The position numbers were made by a program, and so were the translations under genes. Below the pieces are notes generated by a model. That model was not told the origin of the DNA, ran no database searches, and saw only the letters and a list, made by a program, of their open reading frames with translations. Positions 34,896-43,644 of a DNA stretch of 64,000 bases are shown here, piece by piece. Every line of letters begins with the position of its first letter. The stretch's first letter is position 1. The DNA lies in assembly GCF_902506495.1 (NCBI RefSeq), contig NZ_LR733265.1, positions 1,446,868 to 1,510,867 on the forward strand, given 5' to 3'. This DNA is from Pseudomonas sp. 8O. GTDB lineage: Bacteria; Pseudomonadota; Gammaproteobacteria; Pseudomonadales; Pseudomonadaceae.

Positions 34896-35750
34896 TCAGG
34901 CGGCAATACAACCCTTGAGCTTGTTCATCGCGTTCTTCTCGAGCTGGCGAATACGCTCGGCGGACACGTTGTACTTGGCAGCCAGGTCGTGCAGCGTCGC
35001 CTTCTCCTCCGCCAGCCAACGCTGGTGGAGAATGTCGCGACTGCGCTCGTCCAGGCTTTCCAGCGCTTCGTGCAGGTTGCTGCTGGAACTGTCGCTCCAG
35101 TCGGCATCTTCGAGCTGACGAGCCGGGTCGTAGCGGTGGTCTTCCAGGTAATGTGCAGGCGACTGGAAGGCGCTGTCATCGTCGGCATCGGCTGCCGGGT
35201 CGAAGGCCATGTCCTGGCCGGTCAGGCGACTTTCCATCTCGCGCACTTCGTGCGGCTCGACGCCCAGGCTTGCGGCCACGGCAGTGACTTCATCGCTGTT
35301 CAGCCAAGCCAGACGCTTCTTCTGGCTACGCAGGTTGAAGAACAGTTTGCGCTGGGCCTTGGTGGTGGCCACTTTGACGATGCGCCAGTTCTTCAGGATG
35401 AACTCGTGGATTTCCGCGCGAATCCAGTGCACGGCGAAGGACACCAGACGCACACCCATTTCCGGGTTGAAGCGCTTGACCGCCTTCATCAGGCCGACGT
35501 TGCCTTCCTGGATCAGGTCGGCCTGGGCCAGACCATAACCGGAGTAGCTGCGGGCGATATGCACCACGAAACGCAGGTGGGCCAACACCATCTGGCGGGC
35601 GGCCTCGAGATCCTGCTGGTAAAAGAGATTTTCGGCCAGTTCACGCTCCTGCTCGGGCGTCAGCAGCGGAATGCTGTTGACCGCATGCACGTACGCTTCC
35701 AGGTTGGCGCCTGGAACCAGAGCATGAACAGGTTGCAAGGAAGTGGACAT
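34896..35750 (-). CDS. rpoH: RNA polymerase heat-shock sigma factor RpoH (sigma-32)
   Basis: 284 residues from ATG at 35750 with GGAGG upstream; the longer frame is not family-like. Directs transcription of heat-shock genes. Region 2 with VLAHLRFVVHIARSYSGYG and QADLIQEGNVGLMKAVKRF; the RpoH box AQRKLFFNLRSQKKRL between regions 2 and 3; region 4 helix-turn-helix in ATLHDLAAKYNVSAERIRQLEKNA. Encoded next to ftsYEX, the classic gamma-proteobacterial order. Confidence 0.97.
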   Translation of the reverse strand: MSTSLQPVHALVPGANLEAYVHAVNSIPLLTPEQERELAENLFYQQDLEAARQMVLAHLRFVVHIARSYSGYGLAQADLIQEGNVGLMKAVKRFNPEMGVRLVSFAVHWIRAEIHEFILKNWRIVKVATTKAQRKLFFNLRSQKKRLAWLNSDEVTAVAASLGVEPHEVREMESRLTGQDMAFDPAADADDDSAFQSPAHYLEDHRYDPARQLEDADWSDSSSSNLHEALESLDERSRDILHQRWLAEEKATLHDLAAKYNVSAERIRQLEKNAMNKLKGCIAA

Positions 35751-35893
35751 TCGAATCCTCCGATTCATAAAACTCGTGCAGTGTAGCACTGCGCTATCTG
35801 ATACAGAGCCTGTGGATAAGTTCCCTGACAGATAGTCAATATCAACCAAAACAATGACTTGCCAGCTTTCGTTCAGCCTCTCCGAACAGCGCC

Positions 35894-36910
35894 CTAACGG
35901 GGCGCAAGTTCGTTCAGATGCCGTGCCACTGCCAGCCAGGCGCCAATATAGCCCAACAGCACGGCGCCGAGCAGCAGCGAAAAACCGTCGGAAGAAGGTA
36001 CGCCACCCAGCGCGAAATCGCTACCGTAAAGGCCGGCCAAACGTACTACAGCATCGTTCAGCCAATCCAGCCCGAAGGCCAGCAGCAGCCAGGCGAAGAT
36101 GCCGGCGCCAAAACCGTACAACGCGCCCATATAAAGGAAGGGACGACGCACGTAGCCATCGGTTCCACCAACCAGCTTGATCACCTCGATCTCGGCGCGG
36201 CGGTTCTCGATGTGCAGGCGGATGGTGTTGCCGATCACCAGCAGCAGCGCCAGGATCAGCAGCAGGCTGAGGCCGAAGACAAAGCGATCACCCAGCTTGA
36301 GGATCGCAGTCAGACGCTCGACCCAGACCAGATCGAGCTGCGCCTGCTCCACCTTGGGCAGCTCCGCCAGGCGCTGGCGCAGGGCTTCGAGTTTGGTTTT
36401 GTCGACCTCCTTCGGCGTCACCAGTACCACGCCCGGCAGCGGGTTCTCCGGCAGCTCCTTCAGCGCCTGGCCCAGCCCCGAGAGTTGCTGGAATTCCTCC
36501 AGCGCCTGCTCGCGACTGATCCACTCGGCGTCGGAGACGTCATCCATCGCCGCGATCTGCTCGCGCAGCGCCTGGCCGTCACGCTCGCCAGCGGACATGT
36601 CGAGAAACAGGGAAATCTGCGCCGCACGCTGCCAGGAACCGCCGAGCTTCTCGACATTATCCAACAGCAGCGACAGGCCCATGGGCAGGCTCAGTGCCAC
36701 GGCCATCACCAGGCAGGTGAAGAAGCTGCCGATGGGTTGGCGCGCCAGGCGGCGCAGGCTGTCGACCAGGCTGGCGCGGTGGCTTTCCAGCCAGGCATTG
36801 AGCAGGGTACGAAAATCCGGCTCATCCGCCGGGCCGTCGACCACCTTGTTGCGCGGCGCCGCGCCAACTCGTTCGGCCGGTTGCGGCGTGGGCATCTTCG
36901 ATGCGCTCAT
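35894..36910 (-). CDS. ftsX: Cell division protein FtsX
   Basis: 338 residues. Inner-membrane partner of FtsE in the ABC-like complex that controls cell-wall hydrolases at the septum. Long cytoplasmic N-terminus, first membrane helix near IGSFFTCLVMAVALSLPM, a periplasmic domain of about 110 residues (the hydrolase or activator binding part), then three more helices (FGLSLLLILALLLVIGNTIR, FLYMGALYGFGAGIFAWLLL and LLLGAVLLGYIGAWLAVA). Start overlaps the ftsE stop. Confidence 0.95.
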   Translation of the reverse strand: MSASKMPTPQPAERVGAAPRNKVVDGPADEPDFRTLLNAWLESHRASLVDSLRRLARQPIGSFFTCLVMAVALSLPMGLSLLLDNVEKLGGSWQRAAQISLFLDMSAGERDGQALREQIAAMDDVSDAEWISREQALEEFQQLSGLGQALKELPENPLPGVVLVTPKEVDKTKLEALRQRLAELPKVEQAQLDLVWVERLTAILKLGDRFVFGLSLLLILALLLVIGNTIRLHIENRRAEIEVIKLVGGTDGYVRRPFLYMGALYGFGAGIFAWLLLAFGLDWLNDAVVRLAGLYGSDFALGGVPSSDGFSLLLGAVLLGYIGAWLAVARHLNELAPR

Positions 36911-37578
36911 CAGGCAGCCTCCCCGTCACCGATCAGGCGACCGCGTTGCAGGGTCAACATGCGCTGGCGCATGCGCGCGATCAGCGCCAGGTCGTGGCTG
37001 GCGATCAGCACCGTGGTGCCCAACTGGTTGATGTCTTCGAACACGCCCATGATCTCGGCGGCCAGACGTGGGTCGAGGTTACCGGTGGGCTCGTCCGCCA
37101 GCAGCAGGGCCGGCCGGTGGACGATGGCGCGGGCGATGCCGACGCGCTGTTGCTGACCGGTGGACAGGTCGCCAGGCGACTGCGCCGCCTTGTCGCTGAG
37201 GCTGACCCGTTCCAGCGCGGCGCCGACGCGTTTGCCGATTTCCGGCTTGGACAGTCCAAGAATCTGCAGCGGCAGGGCAACGTTGTCATACACGGTGCGG
37301 TCGAACAGCAGCTGGTGATTCTGGAACACCACACCGATCTGCCGACGCAGGAAAGGAATCTGCGCATTGGTGATGGTCGACAGATCCTGCCCGGCCAGCA
37401 GCAATTTGCCGCTGGTGGGTCGCTCCATCGCCAGCAGCAAACGCAACAGCGTGCTCTTGCCGGCACCGGAATGACCGGTGACGAAGAGAAATTCGCCGGG
37501 GCGAACGCGGAAACTCAGCTCGTGCAGCCCGACATGGCCATTGGGGTAACGCTTGGCGACCTGCTCGAATCGGATCAT
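36910..37578 (-). CDS. ftsE: Cell division ATP-binding protein FtsE
   Basis: 222 residues, ABC ATPase. Walker A GHSGAGKSTLL, Q-loop VFQNHQLL, signature STGQQQRVGIARAI, Walker B LLLADEPTGNLD and switch His in IASHDLAL. Together with FtsX couples ATP hydrolysis to peptidoglycan hydrolase activation at the division site. Overlaps both ftsY and ftsX by a few bases, so the three are translated from one mRNA. Confidence 0.96.
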   Translation of the reverse strand: MIRFEQVAKRYPNGHVGLHELSFRVRPGEFLFVTGHSGAGKSTLLRLLLAMERPTSGKLLLAGQDLSTITNAQIPFLRRQIGVVFQNHQLLFDRTVYDNVALPLQILGLSKPEIGKRVGAALERVSLSDKAAQSPGDLSTGQQQRVGIARAIVHRPALLLADEPTGNLDPRLAAEIMGVFEDINQLGTTVLIASHDLALIARMRQRMLTLQRGRLIGDGEAA

Positions 37579-38909
37579 GCCCGCTCACGCTCCTCGAAGA
37601 GTGCCTGGACGAAAGCCTGCGCCTCGAACGGACGCAGGTCATCGATGCCCTCACCCACACCGATATAGCGAATCGGCAGGCCGAACTGCTTGGCCAGGGC
37701 GAAAATGACACCACCCTTGGCAGTGCCGTCGAGCTTGGTCAGCGCCAGGCCGGTGAGGCTCACGGTCTGATTGAACTGCTTGGCCTGGTTGATGGCGTTC
37801 TGCCCGGTCCCGGCATCGAGCACCAGCAGCACCTCGTGCGGTGCTGTCTCGTCCATCTTGCCGATCACGCGGCGTACTTTCTTCAGCTCTTCCATCAGAT
37901 TGTCTTTGGTGTGCAGGCGCCCGGCGGTGTCGGCGATCAGCACGTCGATGCCGCGCGACTTGGCAGCCTGCACCGCATCGAAGATCACCGAGGCCGAATC
38001 GGCACCGGTGTGCTGGGCGATCACCGCGATGTTGTTGCGCTCGCCCCAGACCTGCAGCTGCTCCACCGCAGCGGCGCGGAAGGTATCGCCAGCGGCGAGC
38101 ATGACCTTCTTGCCCTCTAGCTGCAGCTTCTTGGCCAGCTTGCCGATGGTGGTGGTCTTGCCCACGCCGTTCACGCCCACGACGAGAATCACGTAAGGCT
38201 GCTTGGCGCCGTCGATGAGCAGCGGCTGCTCGACCGGCTTGAGCAGGCTGACCAACTCTTCCTGCAGCGCCTTGTACAACGCACCGCTGTCGGCCAGCTC
38301 CTTGCGCGCCACGCGCTTGGTCAGGTTGCCGATGATGGCGGTGGTCGCCTCGACGCCAACGTCGGCAGTCAGCAGGCGGGTTTCCAGGTCGTCGAGCAGG
38401 TCATCGTCGATGGCCTTCTTGCCGAGGAACAGGCTGGCCATGCCCTCGCCGAGACTGGCGCTGGTCTTCGATAGACCTTGCTTGAGGCGGGCAAAGAAAC
38501 TCGGCTTTTCCTGCGTGACTGGCGCAGCGACGGTAGCCGGCGCAACAACTTCGGGCAGGGCTTCGACGACAGGCTCAGGCACGACCGGCGGCTGTTCAGC
38601 GACAACTGGAGTGGCGGCCGGGGGTTCGGCAACGAGCGGCTCAGGCTGTAGCGCTGATGCAGGCGCGACCTCAGCCACTTCAGGCTCTACTGCCGGCAAG
38701 GCTTCGGGCGCGGGCTCAGAGGGCGACGGCTCGGCAGGTATCTGATCAGACACCAGTTGCTCGACGGGCGCGGGCTGAGCCGGCTCGGCAGCAGTCTCTG
38801 CGGGCTTCTTGCGCCACCAGCTGAACAGGGATTTCTTCTCTTCATTCACAGGCTGAGCCTGAGTACCGACCTCGGCCGGTGGATTCTTGTCGTCTTTGGA
38901 ACCAAACAT
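37575..38909 (-). CDS. ftsY: Signal recognition particle receptor FtsY
   Basis: 444 residues. SRP receptor GTPase that brings ribosome-nascent chains to the membrane. Acidic, Pro/Ala/Glu-rich A domain (about 1-130), then NG domain: P-loop VVGVNGVGKTTTIGKLA, ADTAGRLHTKDNLMEEL and TKLDGTAKGG. First gene of the minus-strand ftsY-ftsE-ftsX operon. Its upstream 340-bp gap is shared with the divergent BLUF gene and contains direct repeats for that gene; no vegetative promoter was assigned there. Confidence 0.97.
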   Translation of the reverse strand: MFGSKDDKNPPAEVGTQAQPVNEEKKSLFSWWRKKPAETAAEPAQPAPVEQLVSDQIPAEPSPSEPAPEALPAVEPEVAEVAPASALQPEPLVAEPPAATPVVAEQPPVVPEPVVEALPEVVAPATVAAPVTQEKPSFFARLKQGLSKTSASLGEGMASLFLGKKAIDDDLLDDLETRLLTADVGVEATTAIIGNLTKRVARKELADSGALYKALQEELVSLLKPVEQPLLIDGAKQPYVILVVGVNGVGKTTTIGKLAKKLQLEGKKVMLAAGDTFRAAAVEQLQVWGERNNIAVIAQHTGADSASVIFDAVQAAKSRGIDVLIADTAGRLHTKDNLMEELKKVRRVIGKMDETAPHEVLLVLDAGTGQNAINQAKQFNQTVSLTGLALTKLDGTAKGGVIFALAKQFGLPIRYIGVGEGIDDLRPFEAQAFVQALFEERERA

Positions 38910-39174
38910 GGGTCATCTCAAAGGGGCGAGCAGTCGTCGCAGGCAGCCTGCGCCGCGGACCGCATCCAGAAAAATTCGCTTGCCAGCCATGTCCCGGGGC
39001 AATAGCCCGCACGGGCACATCAGAAGGGCTTGCGCTGTCAGAAACAACCCGAGACTTTACCACTTTAGAGCGCTACCGCGCAGCGTTGCTGGCTGCCCGT
39101 TGCCAGCCGCTGATCAGTCGCTTGCCGCCACCGCCTTCGCCAACGAGAGCGTCAGGAGCGGTAACGCCAAAACC

Positions 39175-39202
39175 TATACAAAACCTGTACAAACCATGCA
39201 CA
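39175..39202 (+). promoter_or_regulatory. Three 11-bp-spaced direct repeats upstream of BLUF gene (CarH/LitR-like operator)
   Basis: TATACA (39175), TGTACA (39186) and TGCACA (39197) follow each other exactly 11 bp apart. The third can serve as a -35 box with TAAGCT (39220-39225) as -10 at 17 bp spacing. CarH/LitR light-dependent MerR regulators bind such one-helical-turn TGTACA-type repeats over the -35 region. The regulator gene itself is not in the window. Confidence 0.5.
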
Positions 39203-39249
39203 ATTGTCGAGCATTTTTCTAAGCTCAGTCTTTTTGCGGGGTCGCCAAC

Positions 39250-39684
39250 ATGCTCGTTCGCCTAACCTATGCCAGCCGCGCCAGCCATGGCATTTCTTCG
39301 CAGCTGATCCGCGAGATTCTGGAAAGCTCGCAACGCAACAACCCGGCACGCGGCCTCACCGGCATTCTGTGCTGCAACGCCGATACTTTTCTTCAGGCAT
39401 TGGAGGGACCGCGGACGGCCATCAACGCCTTGTACAACCGCCTGACCGAGGACAATCGCCACAAGGACCTGACGATTCTCGACTACGAAGAGATCAGCGT
39501 ACGCCGCTACGCCAACTGGAGCATGGGCTGGGCCGGCGCCAAGCAGGCCAACCGGGAGTTGTTTCTGAAGTACTCCTGCAGCGACCGCCTGGACCCTTTC
39601 AGCATGAGCGCAGCGCAGGTCAATGGCCTGTTGCTGGAACTGTCGGCAAGCGTGAGCACTATCAGCGCCCCAATCATCGACTGA
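39250..39684 (+). CDS. Short BLUF-domain blue-light photoreceptor
   Basis: 144 residues; the BLUF domain fills residues 1-95. FAD-binding and photocycle residues are in place: Tyr7 (LTYAS), Asn31 (NPARGLTG), Gln49 (FLQALEGP), and the Trp90/Met92 pair (NWSMGW). The roughly 50-residue C-terminal cap has no known output domain, so it is a short BLUF that would signal through a protein partner. Expression may itself be light-controlled, judging from the repeats upstream. Divergent from ftsY and unrelated to it in function. Confidence 0.9.
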   Translation: MLVRLTYASRASHGISSQLIREILESSQRNNPARGLTGILCCNADTFLQALEGPRTAINALYNRLTEDNRHKDLTILDYEEISVRRYANWSMGWAGAKQANRELFLKYSCSDRLDPFSMSAAQVNGLLLELSASVSTISAPIID

Positions 39685-39828
39685 ATCCAACTCACTGCCA
39701 CGCAGAACCTAATTGCCTGCGCCGATGTCGGAACGGCGGGCGATGCCTCGTCGTATGGATGGGGTATCCTGACGCCCTCTCGTCAACGGCGGTTCGACCG
39801 CCCCGGCCATCCAACAGGACGACACCTG

Positions 39829-41202
39829 ATGATTGTCTCTGCACACCGTACCCTCGGTCTGATCATGGGGGTGCTCTGCCTGCCGCTGGCGGCGTTCGCC
39901 GCCGCGCCGCAGCCTACCCACGAATTCAAACTGGACAACGGCCTGAAGGTCATCGTCCGTGAAGATCACCGCGCCCCCGTGGTGGTTTCGCAGATCTGGT
40001 ACAAGGTCGGCTCCAGTTACGAGACGCCCGGTTCCACCGGCCTGTCCCATGCACTGGAACACATGATGTTCAAGGGCAGCGGCAAATTCGGCCCCGGCGA
40101 AGCCTCGCGCATCCTGCGTGAGCTGGGCGCCGAGGAAAATGCCTTCACCAGCGACGACTACACCGCCTACTACCAGGTACTGGCCAGTGACCGCCTGGGC
40201 GTGGCCCTGGAGCTGGAGGCCGATCGCCTCGCCAGCCTGACGCTGCCAGCTGACGAGTTCGCCAAGGAGATCGAAGTAATCAAGGAAGAGCGCCGCCTGC
40301 GCACCGACGACCGTCCGTCTTCGCTGGCCTATGAGCGTTTCAAGGCCATGGCCTATCCGGCCAGCGGCTACAGCATCCCCACCATCGGCTGGATGGCCGA
40401 CCTCGACCGCATGCACATCGACGAGCTGCGTGCCTGGCACCAGAAGTGGTACGCACCGAACAACGCCACCCTGGTGGTGGTCGGTGACGTGACCGCGGAT
40501 GAGGTCAAGAGCCAGGTGCAGCGCTACTTCGGCGACATTCCGCGCGGTGAGGTGCCAACCGCCAAACTGCCGCTGGAACTGGCTGCGCCGGGCGAACGCC
40601 GCACCACGCTGTACCTCAAGACGCAGTTGCCGAGCCTGATCATGGGCTTCAACGTGCCAGGCCTGGCCACCGCCGAAACGCCACGACAGGTCTATGCCCT
40701 GCGCCTGGCCGCTGCCCTGCTTGACGGCGGTTACAGCGCTCGTCTGTCCACCCGCCTGGAGCGTGGCGAAGAACTCGTCTCCGGCGCCAGCGCCTGGTAC
40801 AACGCCTTCACCCGCGGCGACAGCCTGTTCATTCTCTCGGCCACGCCCAACGTGCAAAAAGGCAAGACCCTGGAGCAGGCCGAAACCGGCCTGTGGCGCG
40901 AGCTGGAAGAATTGAAGAAAGCTCCGCCGTCCGCTGACGAATTGGCGCGGGTGCGCGCCCAGGTTATCGCCGGCCTGGTGTTCGAGCGCGACTCGATCAC
41001 CAGCCAGGCGACCAGCATCGGCCAACTGGAAACCGTTGGCCTGTCCTGGCAACTGATCGACCAGGAGCTGGCCGAGCTGGAGGCCGTGACCCCGGCCGAC
41101 ATCCAGCAAGCCGCGCGCACCTTCTTCGTCCGCGACCGCCTGAGCGTCGCCCACGTACTGCCCGAAGAGTCTCGCAATGAGGAGTCCCGTCATGAAGACT
41201 GA
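39829..41202 (+). CDS. M16-family zinc metallopeptidase (catalytic)
   Basis: 457 residues with a signal peptide (MGVLCLPLAAFAAA). Active-site HxxEH in GLSHALEHMMFKGS, followed about 75 residues later by the metal-binding glutamate region (EVIKEERRLRTDDRPS). The second, inactive M16 half follows in the same chain. Periplasmic peptidase, possibly for peptide turnover. Overlaps the next M16 gene by 11 bp; the pair likely acts as a heterodimer. Confidence 0.92.
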   Translation: MIVSAHRTLGLIMGVLCLPLAAFAAAPQPTHEFKLDNGLKVIVREDHRAPVVVSQIWYKVGSSYETPGSTGLSHALEHMMFKGSGKFGPGEASRILRELGAEENAFTSDDYTAYYQVLASDRLGVALELEADRLASLTLPADEFAKEIEVIKEERRLRTDDRPSSLAYERFKAMAYPASGYSIPTIGWMADLDRMHIDELRAWHQKWYAPNNATLVVVGDVTADEVKSQVQRYFGDIPRGEVPTAKLPLELAAPGERRTTLYLKTQLPSLIMGFNVPGLATAETPRQVYALRLAAALLDGGYSARLSTRLERGEELVSGASAWYNAFTRGDSLFILSATPNVQKGKTLEQAETGLWRELEELKKAPPSADELARVRAQVIAGLVFERDSITSQATSIGQLETVGLSWQLIDQELAELEAVTPADIQQAARTFFVRDRLSVAHVLPEESRNEESRHED

Positions 41203-42652
41203 GCACCGCCGCCTGGGCCTGCTCGGCCTGATCCTGTCCAGCGCCCTGGCGCTGGGCGCCTGCGCCAACCTGTCCGATAGCACAGTGACTGGCGACGCCG
41301 CCAAGCTACAATCTCTGGCTGCGCTCGACGGCAAGGCGCCAACGCGCCGCACCCTGGATATCCAGACCTGGACTACCGCGCAAGGCGCCAAGGTGTTGTT
41401 CGTCGAAGCGCACGAGCTGCCGATGTTCGACCTGCGTCTGACCTTCGCCGCCGGCAGCAGCCAGGACGGCAGCTTGCCGGGCCTGGCCACCCTGACCAAC
41501 GCCATGCTCAACGAAGGCGTGCCGGGCAAGGACGTCGGCGCCATCGCCGCCGGTTTCGAGGGCCTTGGTGCCGAGTTCGGCAACGGCGCCTATCGCGACA
41601 TGGCTGTGGCCAGCCTGCGCAGCCTCAGCGCACAGGAGCAACGCGCGCCCGCCCTGGCACTGTTCGCCGATGTACTGGGCAAGCCCACTTTCCCCGCCGA
41701 CTCGCTGGCACGGATCAAGAACCAGTTGCTCGCCGGCTTCGAGTTCCAGAAGCAGAACCCCGGCAAGCTGGCCAGCCTGGAGCTGTTCGAGCGCCTGTAC
41801 GGCCAGCACCCCTACGCTCACCCGAGCGACGGCACGGCGCAGTCGATCCCGGCCATCACTCGCCAACAACTGCAGGCCTTCCACTCTCGCGCTTATAGTG
41901 CCGGCAATGCGGTGATCGCCCTGGTCGGCGATCTCTCGCGTGCAGAGGCCGAGGCCATCGCCAATCAGGTGTCCGTAGCCCTGCCGCAAGGCCCGGCACT
42001 GGCCAAGATCACCCAGCCGCAAGTACCCAAGTCGGGCGTCAGCCATATCGAGTACCCGTCCAACCAGACCCATCTGATGATCGCCCAGCTCGGCATCGAC
42101 CGCCGCGACCCGGACTATGCCGCGCTGTACCTGGGTAACCAGATCTTTGGCGGCGGCGGTTTCGGTACGCGCCTGATGAGCGAAGTGCGCGAGAAACGCG
42201 GCCTGACCTATGGCGTCTACTCCGGGTTCAGCGCCATGCAGGCGCGTGGCCCGTTCATGATCAATCTGCAGACCCGTGCCGAGCTCAGCGAAGGCACCCT
42301 GGCTCTGGTCAAGCAACTGCTCGCCGACTACCTGCGTGACGGTCCGACCCAGCAGGAACTGGACAACGCCAAGCGCGAACTGGCCGGCAGCTTCCCGCTG
42401 TCCACAGCCAGCAATGCCGACATCGTCGGCCAGTTGGCGTCGATGGGCTTCTACGACCTGCCGCTGACCTATCTGGACGACTTCATGCGTGACGTGCAAA
42501 GCCTGAGCACCGAACAAGTGAAAACGGCGATGACCAAACACCTCGACTCCGAGGCACTGGTGGTGGTCACCGCTGGCCCGACCGTGGCGCAGAAGGAACT
42601 GCCGCCGCCCACCGACCGGCCGGCCGAACTGCCCAGCGCGGTGCCACACTGA
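41192..42652 (+). CDS. M16-family peptidase-like lipoprotein (no HxxEH)
   Basis: 486 residues from ATG at 41192 (GAGGAG 8 nt upstream). Lipoprotein signal with lipobox LGAC near residue 24. M16 fold (PGLATLTNAMLNEGVPG takes the place of the active-site helix), but the HxxEH zinc motif is absent, so it should be catalytically dead. The C-terminal half has FGGGGFGTRLMSEVREKRGLTYGV, the substrate-arm signature. Non-catalytic partner of the preceding enzyme, a known arrangement in this family. Confidence 0.9.
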   Translation: MKTEHRRLGLLGLILSSALALGACANLSDSTVTGDAAKLQSLAALDGKAPTRRTLDIQTWTTAQGAKVLFVEAHELPMFDLRLTFAAGSSQDGSLPGLATLTNAMLNEGVPGKDVGAIAAGFEGLGAEFGNGAYRDMAVASLRSLSAQEQRAPALALFADVLGKPTFPADSLARIKNQLLAGFEFQKQNPGKLASLELFERLYGQHPYAHPSDGTAQSIPAITRQQLQAFHSRAYSAGNAVIALVGDLSRAEAEAIANQVSVALPQGPALAKITQPQVPKSGVSHIEYPSNQTHLMIAQLGIDRRDPDYAALYLGNQIFGGGGFGTRLMSEVREKRGLTYGVYSGFSAMQARGPFMINLQTRAELSEGTLALVKQLLADYLRDGPTQQELDNAKRELAGSFPLSTASNADIVGQLASMGFYDLPLTYLDDFMRDVQSLSTEQVKTAMTKHLDSEALVVVTAGPTVAQKELPPPTDRPAELPSAVPH

Positions 42653-43251
42653 TGCGCGGTCGCACACCGCAAAATCCTGCCGCCAAGGTTCACGGCGGCC
42701 AGGGCCAGTTACGCATCATCGGCGGGCAGTGGCGTTCGCGGCGCTTCGCCTTCCCCGACGGGCCAGGCCTGCGCCCGACCCCGGATCGGGTGCGTGAGAC
42801 GCTGTTCAACTGGCTGGCGCCTTATGTCGAGGGCGCTCACGTGCTCGACCCCTTCGCCGGTAGTGGTGCACTGCTGCTCGAAGCGCTGTCGCGCGGCGCC
42901 GCCAGCGGCCTGGCTTGTGATCTCAACCCGGCCTCGGTGAGCGCCTTGCGCAGCCATCTGGCGACACTGCAGTGCAGCGACGGCGAGATCCAGCAGGGCG
43001 ACGCCCTGCAGATGCTGGCCCGCCCGGCGCCGCGCTGCTTCGATATCGTCCTGCTCGACCCACCCTTCCACAAGGATCTGCTACAGGACGCCTGCAACCT
43101 GCTGGAAGCACAGGGCTGGTTGGCAGATGACGCCTGGGTCTATACCGAAAGCGAAACGGCGCCCTCGACCCTCGGCTTGCCCGGCAACTGGCGCCTGCAC
43201 CGCGAGAAGCACACAGGCCAGGTGCATTACGCACTGTGGCAGCGTGGATGA
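42652..43251 (+). CDS. rsmD: 16S rRNA m2G966 methyltransferase RsmD
   Basis: 199 residues. N-terminal RIIGGQWRSRRFAFPD, SAM motif VLDPFAGSGALLLEALSRG, and catalytic DPPF in IVLLDPPFHKDL. Methylates G966 of 16S rRNA in the assembled 30S particle. The ATG overlaps the stop of the M16 gene, and its own stop overlaps the next small ORF, so three genes are tightly linked. Confidence 0.94.
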   Translation: MRGRTPQNPAAKVHGGQGQLRIIGGQWRSRRFAFPDGPGLRPTPDRVRETLFNWLAPYVEGAHVLDPFAGSGALLLEALSRGAASGLACDLNPASVSALRSHLATLQCSDGEIQQGDALQMLARPAPRCFDIVLLDPPFHKDLLQDACNLLEAQGWLADDAWVYTESETAPSTLGLPGNWRLHREKHTGQVHYALWQRG

Positions 43252-43466
43252 AAGACTTCATCTACGACCACCTGCCCTACCTGCTGCTGATCGCCCTGGC
43301 GCTACCGGTATTGTTCAGCCAGCAGGAAATGGCGCTCAACCTTCAACGCGCGATACCGCACAATCCCAACGCAGGCATTACCATCGGCCTAGCCAACCAG
43401 CGTATCGCCGCCCTGCTGGTTTTGGCCTGGTGCGCCTGGCGCATACTGCGCAAGCGCCGCCGCTGA
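43248..43466 (+). CDS. Small two-helix membrane protein
   Basis: 72 residues from ATG at 43248, overlapping the rsmD stop by 4 bp. Two hydrophobic stretches (YLLLIALALPVLFS and IAALLVLAWCAWRIL) with a short soluble loop and an Arg-rich C-terminus (RKRRR). Probably an inner-membrane hairpin. Unknown function; coupled translation with rsmD supports it being real. Confidence 0.6.
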   Translation: MKDFIYDHLPYLLLIALALPVLFSQQEMALNLQRAIPHNPNAGITIGLANQRIAALLVLAWCAWRILRKRRR

Positions 43467-43470
43467 TGGC

Positions 43471-43609
43471 GTAGGGCGGACTAAGGAGCGCCAGCGAACA
43501 GTCCGCCACTCCTTGATGCTGGCAAAAACCTATGGCGTACTGCTTCGCGACGACTGCATGGATGCAGGAGGTAGAGCGACGCAGGAAGCCAAAGCCGAGT
43601 ACGCCCTAC
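43471..43609. repeat. Nested palindromic repeat upstream of the YheT-like hydrolase
   Basis: Outer arms GTAGGGCG and CGCCCTAC (43471-43478, 43602-43609). Inside are a GGCGGACT/AGTCCGCC hairpin (43475-43507) and GGCGTACT/AGTACGCC arms (43534-43541, 43598-43605) enclosing CTGCAT-GG-ATGCAG. This looks like two REP-type units nested in one another. It fills most of the 178-bp gap. Confidence 0.55.
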
Positions 43610-43644
43610 CCCAGAATAAGCTCCAAGCAACGACCAACCACCCG

